In this document: piece after piece, positions 28,113 through 35,733 of the stretch
Layout of the letters: each line of letters begins with the position of its first letter
How positions within the stretch are numbered: the first letter of the stretch is position 1
Source of the DNA: Maritimibacter sp. 55A14
GTDB lineage: Bacteria > Pseudomonadota > Alphaproteobacteria > Rhodobacterales > Rhodobacteraceae
NCBI RefSeq assembly: GCF_003122205.1
Contig: NZ_QEYE01000003.1
Coordinates: forward strand, 1-64,000
Reading direction: 5' to 3'
Length of the DNA stretch: 64,000 nt
Program-made: the position numbers and the translations under genes
Notes under the pieces: model-generated
What the model was told of the DNA's origin: nothing
What the model saw: only the letters and a program-made list of their open reading frames with translations
The model's database searches: none

Positions 28113-28580
28113 CTACATCCAGAAACGCCAGTGGCCCATGTGCCGCGCCAGCCACCCGCCGAGCGAGAAATGGTCGCGCCGGATCATCAGGATCAGCGCG
28201 ATCATGCCCGCCAACACCGCCAGGTCGATGACCACGTTGCGGTTGACCGGGAAGCCGTTGTCATTGATTTCGAACGGGTCGAGGAACTGTTCCCATCGGC
28301 GCATGATGGTGAAGAGATGCATCAGCATCAGCGCGCTGTAGGAGAAGACCCGCCCGATCCCCACGAAGACCGCCAGGCAAAGCGCGATCTGCACCGCCGC
28401 GACCGCGATGACCTGCCAGGTCGCGATCTCCACGCCGTCAAAATGGCGCACAAGTTGCTGATACTGGCCCGGCGTCAGAACCTTGTTGACCGCCCAGACG
28501 AAAATGAACCATCCCAGCCCGAGGCGCAGCACCAGAAGCGCCATGCCGTCGAGCCCGTCCTGCGGGGAAAACTTCTGCAT
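28113..28580 (-). CDS. DoxX-like four-helix membrane protein
   Basis: 155 residues, four hydrophobic segments. LLVLRLGLGWFIFVWAVNKVLTPGQY resembles the first helix and loop of DoxX-type quinone-interacting or thiosulfate-related membrane proteins. ATG at 28580 chosen because AGGAG lies 8 bases upstream. Its end is 11 bases from the convergent transporter. Function unknown. Confidence 0.65.
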   Translation of the reverse strand: MQKFSPQDGLDGMALLVLRLGLGWFIFVWAVNKVLTPGQYQQLVRHFDGVEIATWQVIAVAAVQIALCLAVFVGIGRVFSYSALMLMHLFTIMRRWEQFLDPFEINDNGFPVNRNVVIDLAVLAGMIALILMIRRDHFSLGGWLARHMGHWRFWM

Positions 28581-28673
28581 CTCACGAGACTCCTGCACCG
28601 GGCTTTGCGCGCGCAGCATTGCCGGGCTGCGGCGCAGCTTCCAGAGCGTGCAGGAGATCTCACGGATTGATGA

Positions 28674-30023
28674 TCAGGCCGGGGCGCTGGCGGCGGCCTC
28701 GACGCGGGCCACGATCTCGTCGATCACCGCGGCCAGAAGCGCCTCGTCCTCGCACTCGCCCATCACCCGGATCAGCGGCTCGGTGCCCGATTTGCGGATC
28801 AGCAGCCGGCCGCCGGCGGCCAGCCGCGCCTCGCCCTCGGCGATGGCGCTCTGCACCGCCGCACTGCCCAGCGGATCGGCGCCGGGCGCATAGCGGACAT
28901 TGCGGAGCTGCTGCGGACAGGGCTCGAACTGACGCATGAGCGCACTGGCCGGCTGGTCGGTGCGCACCATCTCGGCCAGGAACTGCAACCCGGCCACCAG
29001 CCCGTCGCCGGTGGTGGTGTAATCGGTCATCACGATATGGCCCGACTGTTCGCCGCCCAGGTTGAAGCCGCCCTCGCGCATCGCATCGACCACGTAGCGA
29101 TCGCCCACCGCGGCGCGATGCAGCGCGATATCGCGTTCGGCCAGATACCGCTCCAGCCCAAGGTTGGACATCACCGTGGCAACGAGCGTGCGCCCGGCGA
29201 GCCGCTCCTCCGCCGCCCAGCGGTCGGCGAAAAGCGCCATGATCTGGTCGCCGTCGGCCACCGCCCCCGTTTCGTCGAGGATCATCACCCGGTCAGCGTC
29301 GCCGTCCAGGCAGATGCCCATATCCGCGCCGGTTTCGCGGATGGTCCGCGCCGCCAGTTCGGTATGTGTGGAGCCGCAGCCATCATTGATGTTGATCCCG
29401 TTGGGTTCCACCCCCAGCGGCACCAGATCGGCGCCCAGTTCCCACAGCACCTCGGGCGCGGTGCGGTAGGCCGCGCCATGCGCGCAGTCGATCACCACCT
29501 TCAGCCCGTCGAGCCGCAACTGGCGCGGAAAGGTCGTCTTGGCGAATTCCACATAGCGGCCCCGCCCGTCGTCGATACGCCGCGCGCTGCCGATGTTTTC
29601 CGGCAGGCTTAGCCGGATATCGCCGTTCAGGATATCCTCGATCTCGGCCTCCGCCTCGTCGGAGAGCTTGAAGCCGTCGGGTCCGAAGAACTTGATCCCG
29701 TTGTCGTGATGCGGGTTGTGGGAGGCCGAGATCATCACCCCCAGATCGGCCCGCATCGACCGGGTCAGGTAGCCCACCGCGGGGGTCGGCACCGGCCCCA
29801 GCAGGAAGACATTCATGCCCGTCGAGGTCAGCCCGGCAGTCAGCGCGTTTTCCAGCATGTAGCCGGAGCGCCGCGTGTCCTTGCCAATTACCACCCGGTG
29901 GTCGTTGCCGTCGCGGCGGAAAAAGCGGCCCGCCGCGGCCCCAAGCCGCAGCGCGACCTCCGCTGTCATCGGGTGGGTATTGGCCCGCCCGCGCACCCCG
30001 TCCGTCCCGAAAAGCTCCCGCAT
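28674..30023 (-). CDS. glmM: Phosphoglucosamine mutase
   Basis: 449 residues. [12 protein letters not shown] at the start, phosphoserine loop [23 protein letters not shown], Mg-binding [14 protein letters not shown], sugar-binding [10 protein letters not shown], and phosphate-binding [14 protein letters not shown]. It converts glucosamine-6-phosphate to glucosamine-1-phosphate for UDP-GlcNAc. It follows folP by 12 bases; a folP-glmM pair is a common bacterial arrangement. Confidence 0.96.
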   Translation of the reverse strand: MRELFGTDGVRGRANTHPMTAEVALRLGAAAGRFFRRDGNDHRVVIGKDTRRSGYMLENALTAGLTSTGMNVFLLGPVPTPAVGYLTRSMRADLGVMISASHNPHHDNGIKFFGPDGFKLSDEAEAEIEDILNGDIRLSLPENIGSARRIDDGRGRYVEFAKTTFPRQLRLDGLKVVIDCAHGAAYRTAPEVLWELGADLVPLGVEPNGININDGCGSTHTELAARTIRETGADMGICLDGDADRVMILDETGAVADGDQIMALFADRWAAEERLAGRTLVATVMSNLGLERYLAERDIALHRAAVGDRYVVDAMREGGFNLGGEQSGHIVMTDYTTTGDGLVAGLQFLAEMVRTDQPASALMRQFEPCPQQLRNVRYAPGADPLGSAAVQSAIAEGEARLAAGGRLLIRKSGTEPLIRVMGECEDEALLAAVIDEIVARVEAAASAPA

Positions 30024-30035
30024 CGCCCGAAATCC

Positions 30036-31049
30036 TCACTCAATCGCGTTGACCGCCTGCCAGAGCGCAACCGCCTGCCGCGTCTCAGCCATATCATGCA
30101 CACGGGTGATCTGCACACCCTGACGGATCGCCTCCAGCGCCACGGCGATGGAGCCAGGCGCCCGGCGTGCGGCGTCCGGCTCACCCCCGATCGTGCCGAT
30201 GAACCGCTTGCGCGACACGCCCAGCAGCAGCGCACAGCCCAGCATGTGGAAAAGGCCGATGCCGCGGATCAGGGCCAGATTGTGCTCCAGCGTCTTGCCG
30301 AAGCCGATGCCCGGATCGACGACCAGACGCGCTCGCGGGACGCCCGCGGCCTCCGCAGCGGCGACGCGGGCCTCCAGGAAGTCGTAGACATCGAGCAGCA
30401 CGTCGTCATAGCGCGGGCTTTTCTGCATCGTCGCCGGGTCGCCCTGTGCATGCATCAGGCAGAGCGGCCCCTCGTGGACCGCAGCAACCTCCGCCATACG
30501 CGGATCATAGGTCATCGCCGAGACGTCGTTGAGCATCACCGCCCCCGCGCCCAGGGCGGCCTCCGCCACGTCCGCCTTGCGCGTGTCGATGGAGAGAAGC
30601 GCGTCCGGGTCGGCCTCGCGGATCGCTTCGATTACCGGCGCGGTGCGCGCGATCTCCTCGGGGCCGGGCACCTCCGCAGCGCCGGGGCGGGTCGACTCGC
30701 CCCCGATATCGAGGATATCCGCCCCCGCCGCCAGCAACTTCCGGCCGTGCGCGATGGCGGTTTCCGTGTCGGAGAACGCGCCACCGTCGGAGAAGCTGTC
30801 GGGCGTCACGTTCAGCACGCCCATCAGGCGCGGCCGGTCCAGCGCCAGCCCGGCCAGCGGCAGGCGCGGCGTCGTCAGGCGCTGGCGCAGCGACAGTGAA
30901 AGCTCGCGCACCGGCACGACCTCGCGCGGGCCGCCGCGCACGATGCGTTCCACATGGGTGAACCAGGCCCAGCCGCCGGCCAGCGACAGGGCGCTTCTGG
31001 GCCGGTCCGGGCCGCATTGGGCGAGCGGGCGGTGATAGGTTTTCGACAT
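30036..31049 (-). CDS. folP: Dihydropteroate synthase
   Basis: 337 residues. RPRLMGVLNVTPDSFSDGGAF, DILDIGGESTRPGA, LLSIDTRKADVAEAAL, LCLMHAQGDPATMQ, VVDPGIGFGKTLEHNLALI, and LGVSRKRFIG are all conserved. It joins pABA to the pterin diphosphate in folate synthesis. A ~60-residue N-terminal extension precedes the barrel. ATG at 31049 has GGGGG 8 bases upstream; an in-frame start at 31097 also exists. Confidence 0.94.
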   Translation of the reverse strand: MSKTYHRPLAQCGPDRPRSALSLAGGWAWFTHVERIVRGGPREVVPVRELSLSLRQRLTTPRLPLAGLALDRPRLMGVLNVTPDSFSDGGAFSDTETAIAHGRKLLAAGADILDIGGESTRPGAAEVPGPEEIARTAPVIEAIREADPDALLSIDTRKADVAEAALGAGAVMLNDVSAMTYDPRMAEVAAVHEGPLCLMHAQGDPATMQKSPRYDDVLLDVYDFLEARVAAAEAAGVPRARLVVDPGIGFGKTLEHNLALIRGIGLFHMLGCALLLGVSRKRFIGTIGGEPDAARRAPGSIAVALEAIRQGVQITRVHDMAETRQAVALWQAVNAIE

Positions 31050-31127
31050 TCTGGAACCCCCTGTCATGTGATGGCGGTGCGGGGCCTTGCCGGTCATCGG
31101 ACGGCGAAAAGACCCATGCCCTGCCGT

Positions 31128-32075
31128 TCAGAGCGCGCCGGGATCGTCGAGTGCCGGCGCCACGGTGGGAATATCCTTGTCACGCGGCACGTTCGCCGCG
31201 CCCAGGAAGACCATGCGGCGGGCGTCGAAGCCATGCGCGAACCATTGCGCAAGCGCCTCCGGGTCGCGCGCCGCCGGCCCGTCGCGGGCGTCGAGCACCA
31301 GTTTCGACGGTGCCCAGACGCTGATCCGGCCGTGGCTCATGGCCCATTCCAGTTCGGTTCGGCTTTCCACCACCACGCAGCGGTCGTCCCGCGCCGCCAG
31401 AACCCAGGCATTCTGCTCGATGGCCAGCAGGTCGATGCGCCGCTGCGTGGGCGCGCTGGTCGAGCGCGGCGTCGGCTGGTCGCCGGGTCCGACGCAGATG
31501 ATAACCGGCAGCGGATGCGCCTCCAGCGCGTCGAGCCAGTCGCCCAGCCGGTCGCTGGCGATCGCGTCATTGCCCAGATAGACCACCATCGGGTGCAGGC
31601 GGGCATCGGCCTCGGCCTGGGTGGCGGGCACGCTGCGCAGCCCCGCGCGCTGAGTCTGGCGCTGGCTGCGCACGATCTCCACGCCCAGCGCGCCGGGCTC
31701 CCGGTCGAGCTTCTCGATCCGCACGAAGACCCGCTCGGCCCGCGCATCCATCAGGATGCGGTCCGCGGTACGCTCGGCCAGGGTTTCGAGAAGGTTCAGC
31801 CGCTCCGCCGCCAGCTCGTGCTGGATCGCCTCGGTGATGGTGTCATAGGACATCACCCGGTCGACGTCGTCATCCAGCGGCTTGGTCGAAGGGCGTACCT
31901 CCACCACCACGTTGAACTGGATGCGCTGGGTGGTGCCGCGTTCGGCCTGGAAGGCGCCGATCTCGACCTCTTCGACATAGTCGCGCAGCGATATGCGATC
32001 CAACGGAACCGGCCCGCCGGTCGCAGCGGCGCGCGCCTCGGGATGCGCGAAAGCCGTTCGCAGATCGTTTGTCAT
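31128..32075 (-). CDS. folB: Dihydroneopterin aldolase with long C-terminal extension
   Basis: 315 residues, more than twice the usual ~120. Residues ~25-140 are the FolB fold (DRISLRDYVEEVEIGAFQAERG, YDTITEAIQHELA, LLETLAERTADRIL, VFVRIEKLDREPGALG). Residues ~160-315 (MVVYLGNDAIASDRLGDWLDAL, WVLAARDDRCVVVESR, VWAPSKLVLDA...) form a separate domain with some resemblance to an amino-acid-kinase fold; this is a weak call. GGAGGAAGCG precedes the ATG at 32075. Folate pathway gene placed next to folP, 78 bases away. Confidence 0.85.
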   Translation of the reverse strand: MTNDLRTAFAHPEARAAATGGPVPLDRISLRDYVEEVEIGAFQAERGTTQRIQFNVVVEVRPSTKPLDDDVDRVMSYDTITEAIQHELAAERLNLLETLAERTADRILMDARAERVFVRIEKLDREPGALGVEIVRSQRQTQRAGLRSVPATQAEADARLHPMVVYLGNDAIASDRLGDWLDALEAHPLPVIICVGPGDQPTPRSTSAPTQRRIDLLAIEQNAWVLAARDDRCVVVESRTELEWAMSHGRISVWAPSKLVLDARDGPAARDPEALAQWFAHGFDARRMVFLGAANVPRDKDIPTVAPALDDPGAL

Positions 32076-32180
32076 CGCTTCCTCCGCAGCGGCAGACGTC
32101 CCCGTCCTGTTACAGAACGGCAGGCAGGGCCACAAGCGCCGCACACGACAGATAAAGGCAAGAAGGCGGACTCCGCCCGG

Positions 32181-32909
32181 TCAGTTCTGCGAGACGCGCG
32201 TCGGATCGCGATAGAAGTAATGGACACCGATCGTCGCCGTGCGGGTGAAGCGGCGCGCCCATCGCGGGCTCACGGCCTTGGTATGGTAATAGGTCGCCCC
32301 GCCGGTGAGCGTTCGGGGCACGCCATCGAGAACCAGCCGCGCGACCTTGCCCACGCTTTCATAGGCGCCCTTCTCGCGGATCACTTCGGAATATCCGTCA
32401 CAGGTATACGTGAACTGGCACTGGTAGCGCTTGCCGGTGCCCTGATTGACCACACGGCAGACTGTGTCGGGAAAGCTAGCCGCATCGACGCGGTTCATGA
32501 TGACCTCGGCCACCGCGAACTGCCCCGCCACGCTTTCGCCGCGTGCCTCGAAATAGAGCGCCTCCGTCAGGCAGGCCCATTGCTTGCCGCCACTGGCCTG
32601 CGGCACCGCCTCCAGCGCGGCACGAGTATAGTTGAAGGTTCGCGCATCCGGCGCGCTGCGTTGCTGCAGGAAATTGCCAAGAACGCTGCGGGCATTTGTG
32701 CGCTCGTCCACGGGCGTGGCGATGCGGGCGAGACGTTCGGAAGAGAGGCCGCGAAAGGCGGCGGCTTCGGCGCCGAGCATCCGGGAGACCTGCGCGTTGA
32801 CCGGATCGTCCGGTTTTACAGACGTACTCTTGAAGACATCCGCCGCGCCGGTCTGGGCAACAGCGAACAGACCGGCGAACACGCCGGCAATAAACTTGCC
32901 GTGTCTCAT
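32181..32909 (-). CDS. SleB-type cell wall hydrolase (Hydrolase_2 family)
   Basis: 242 residues. Signal peptide (GKFIAGVFAGLFAVAQTGA). C-terminal SleB domain from ~115: CLTEALYFEARGESVAGQFAVAEVIMNRVD with the catalytic glutamate, then CRVVNQG, CQFTYTCDG, and ATYYHTKAVSPRWARRFTRTATIGVHYFYR. Peptidoglycan amidase/lytic enzyme acting in the periplasm. The upstream region holds a GTTTGC-gtt-GCAAAC palindrome. It likely acts in wall remodelling. Confidence 0.88.
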   Translation of the reverse strand: MRHGKFIAGVFAGLFAVAQTGAADVFKSTSVKPDDPVNAQVSRMLGAEAAAFRGLSSERLARIATPVDERTNARSVLGNFLQQRSAPDARTFNYTRAALEAVPQASGGKQWACLTEALYFEARGESVAGQFAVAEVIMNRVDAASFPDTVCRVVNQGTGKRYQCQFTYTCDGYSEVIREKGAYESVGKVARLVLDGVPRTLTGGATYYHTKAVSPRWARRFTRTATIGVHYFYRDPTRVSQN

Positions 32910-33005
32910 CTTTCTGCGAAGCCCCAGTTTGCAACAGCCCTTCGTAGCCGGACGGAATCTAAATCTTTGAAACGCTCTAACCTAGTGAGGCGGGCCGCCA
33001 TCCGC

Positions 33006-33020
33006 GTTTGCGTTGCAAAC
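33006..33020. promoter_or_regulatory. Palindrome upstream of the SleB gene
   Basis: GTTTGC-GTT-GCAAAC, a perfect 6-base inverted repeat with 3-base centre, about 97 bases before the start of the SleB gene. It has a repressor-operator look. No regulator is identified. Confidence 0.35.
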
Positions 33021-33092
33021 GGGCAACAATGCCTCTTTTTGCGTCATCACATGGAAGACGGCGCTTTTCCCGCGACTCGAGTGACAGGAACG

Positions 33093-35699
33093 CTAGATCG
33101 TTGTTTTGCCATCATCTTGCCGCGATTCCGCGCGCTCGCGCACGGCGATCTGCGCGGCGGCCAGCCGGGCCACCGGAACCCGGAAGGGCGAGCAGGAAAC
33201 ATAGTCGAATCCGGCCCTGCGACAAAATGCTATACTCTCGGCAGAGCCCGCATGCTCGCCGCAGATCGACAGGTTGAGACCTGATTCGGCTGCCCGTCCG
33301 CGCTCGGCGCCGATCAGTAGAAGCTCCCCCACACCGTCGGGATCGAGCGTGTGGAACGGGTCTTCGGGGAAAACCCCAAGATTGACATAAGTACTCATGA
33401 ACCGTCCGGCGTCGTCGCGCGACAGGCCATAGGTCATCTGCGTCAGGTCGTTTGTTCCGAAGCTCAGGAAATCAGACACGCCGGCGATGTCGCCGGCGCG
33501 CAGCGCGGCGCGCGGCGTCTCGACCATCACGCCCAGCTTGTAGGCGAAACGGGCGCCGGATTCGTTGCGCACCGCGGCGGCGACGGCATCGACGCGGTTG
33601 CGCACCAGTTCGACCTCGCGACGTGCCGACACCAGCGGCACCATGACCTCGGGCACCACCGGATCGCCGTTGCGGCTGGCCTCCACCGTGGCCTCGAAGA
33701 TGGCGCGCGCCTGCATCTCGTAGATTTCCGGCACGGTGATGCCAAGCCGCACGCCGCGCATTCCCAGCATCGGGTTGAACTCCTGCAGATCCTCGATCCG
33801 GGCGATGACCTGGCTGAGCGGCAGGTCCATCGCCTCGGCCAGGTCGCGCATCGCGTCGCGGTCGTTGGGCAGGAACTCGTGCAGCGGCGGATCGAAGAGC
33901 CGGATGCAGACCGGCTGCCCCTGCATGATTTCGAAGAGCTCCACGAAATCCGCGCGCTGCATGGGCAGCAGCCGGTCGAGCGCGGCGCGCCGGTCCTCGG
34001 TGTCGTCGGCGAAGATCATCTCGCGCATCACCGTCAGGCGGTCTTCCTCGAAGAACATGTGCTCGGTCCGGCAGAGACCGATGCCCTCGGCCTTGAAGGA
34101 CCGCGCGACACGCGCCTCCGCCGGCGTGTCGGCATTGGCCCGGACCGAGATGTCGCGCGCCTCGTCCGCCCAGTCCATCAGGCTGGCCAGCGCGTCGTCC
34201 ACCGTGGCCTCCACCGTGGGCACTTCGCCGGCCAGAACCTCGCCCGCCGATCCATCCAGGGTGATCACGTCGCCCTCGCGGAAGACCCGCCCGTCGCGGG
34301 CCACCAGCTTGCGCTTGCGCGTATCGAGCCGCAGGTCCGTCGCGCCGACGACGCAGGGCACGCCGATGCCGCGCGCGATCACCGCGGCATGGCTGGTCGC
34401 GCCGCCGCGTTCGGTCAGCACGCCGCTGGCCGCGTGCATGCCGCGCACGTCCTCGGGGCTTGTCTCATGGCGCACCAGGATGCAGGGCTCGCCCCGTGAC
34501 GCCGAAGCCTGCGCGGCGTCCGACGTCAGCACGATGCGCCCGGTGGCCGCGCCGGGGCTGGCGGCGATCCCGCGCGCCAGCACGTCGCGCACCGCGTCGG
34601 GGTCCACCTGCGGGTGCATCAGTTCGGTCAGCGCGCGCGGCTCTACCCTGAGCAGCGCCTCCTCATGCGGGATGATCCCGTCATTGGCCAGATCGACGGC
34701 GATCCGAACGGCGGCCCGGCTGCTGCGCGGCACCGAGGCGGCGTCGAGAATCCAGGCCTCGCCGCCCTCGATGGTGAACTCCACCTGCAATTCGTCGCGC
34801 AGCCCGCGCCGGGCCGCGGTGGCATAGCGTTTCAGGTCGGCGAAGGCGTCCGGGCATATCTCCTCCAGCGAGGGGCCGCGCGGGTCCTTGGTCAGGAAGA
34901 ACGCGCCGTTTTCGCCATGCAGCGCCTCGCGTCCCTGCGCCTGACTGCGGTAGCGCCCGGTGATCCGCGGCGCGCCGGTCGTCGACGAGACGCATTGCAT
35001 CACCCCCGCGCCGCATTCGCCCGGCCCCAGCCCCAGCGCCATACGTTGCACGATCAGCCCCAGCCCGGCATCGGCGGGCGCGCCCTTGGCCTGGCGCAGG
35101 ATATGCGCCGTGGTGCCTTCCCAGGCGCGCGCCATCGACTTGAGCACCTGGGCAAGCTGGTCCGCCGGCTCTTGCGGGAAGGGCTCGTCCATCTCGTCCT
35201 CGTAGAGGTCGAGCGCGCGGCGCAGCGTATCCCCGGCGCTCAGCCCGTCCTCGGCGCGGGGCTCGAACATCTCCGGGTCGAGCCGCGCGACGTGGATCGC
35301 GTAGGACTGCACGAAACGCCCGTAGATCGACGAGGCCGCATCGTCGCCCAGCAGATTGGCGAGCCGCGCGTGCTGAAGGTCGTTGAGCCCGATATTGAGG
35401 ATCGTGCCCGGCCCGCCCCAATCGGGGTTTTCGGGGCTGGAACGGACCGAAACGACCGGATCCGCGCCGAATTCCGACAGAATCGCCGCGACATCGGGCA
35501 TGTGCCCCGCCGCGATGCCGCGCACCGTGGCAAATGACAGCGCCACCGCGGCGGGCACCGGCATTTCGAGCCGCAGCAGGCGCACCAGGCAGCGCGCCCG
35601 GTTCCCGTAGGCCGGGACCGGCAGATAGGCCTCTGCGTGAAGCTTTTGAAATTCCGGCTGATTTTCCACGGACGCCTCGGGATTGTGCAGCCGCAGCAT
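33093..35699 (-). CDS. PPDK-like PEP-utilizing enzyme with degenerate ATP-grasp half
   Basis: 868 residues. The central swivelling domain is intact: ERGGATSHAAVIARGIGVPCVVG with the phospho-histidine. So is the PEP-binding barrel: GLCRTEHMFFEEDR, LRDP-equivalent RLFDPPLHEFLPND, FGTNDLTQMTYGLSRDDAGRF, and SICGEHAG with the catalytic cysteine. The N-terminal nucleotide domain deviates: the usual GGKGANLAEM lysine loop reads GNRARCLVRL, and SGARxSMPGMMDT reads SSPENPDWGGPGT. Pyruvate phosphate dikinase function is therefore doubtful. It follows glyS by 34 bases and is probably cotranscribed with glyQ/glyS. Confidence 0.8.
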   Translation of the reverse strand: MLRLHNPEASVENQPEFQKLHAEAYLPVPAYGNRARCLVRLLRLEMPVPAAVALSFATVRGIAAGHMPDVAAILSEFGADPVVSVRSSPENPDWGGPGTILNIGLNDLQHARLANLLGDDAASSIYGRFVQSYAIHVARLDPEMFEPRAEDGLSAGDTLRRALDLYEDEMDEPFPQEPADQLAQVLKSMARAWEGTTAHILRQAKGAPADAGLGLIVQRMALGLGPGECGAGVMQCVSSTTGAPRITGRYRSQAQGREALHGENGAFFLTKDPRGPSLEEICPDAFADLKRYATAARRGLRDELQVEFTIEGGEAWILDAASVPRSSRAAVRIAVDLANDGIIPHEEALLRVEPRALTELMHPQVDPDAVRDVLARGIAASPGAATGRIVLTSDAAQASASRGEPCILVRHETSPEDVRGMHAASGVLTERGGATSHAAVIARGIGVPCVVGATDLRLDTRKRKLVARDGRVFREGDVITLDGSAGEVLAGEVPTVEATVDDALASLMDWADEARDISVRANADTPAEARVARSFKAEGIGLCRTEHMFFEEDRLTVMREMIFADDTEDRRAALDRLLPMQRADFVELFEIMQGQPVCIRLFDPPLHEFLPNDRDAMRDLAEAMDLPLSQVIARIEDLQEFNPMLGMRGVRLGITVPEIYEMQARAIFEATVEASRNGDPVVPEVMVPLVSARREVELVRNRVDAVAAAVRNESGARFAYKLGVMVETPRAALRAGDIAGVSDFLSFGTNDLTQMTYGLSRDDAGRFMSTYVNLGVFPEDPFHTLDPDGVGELLLIGAERGRAAESGLNLSICGEHAGSAESIAFCRRAGFDYVSCSPFRVPVARLAAAQIAVRERAESRQDDGKTTI

Positions 35700-35733
35700 A
35701 GCAGCGCTTTTACCTTAGGCAAGTCCGCGCGTA

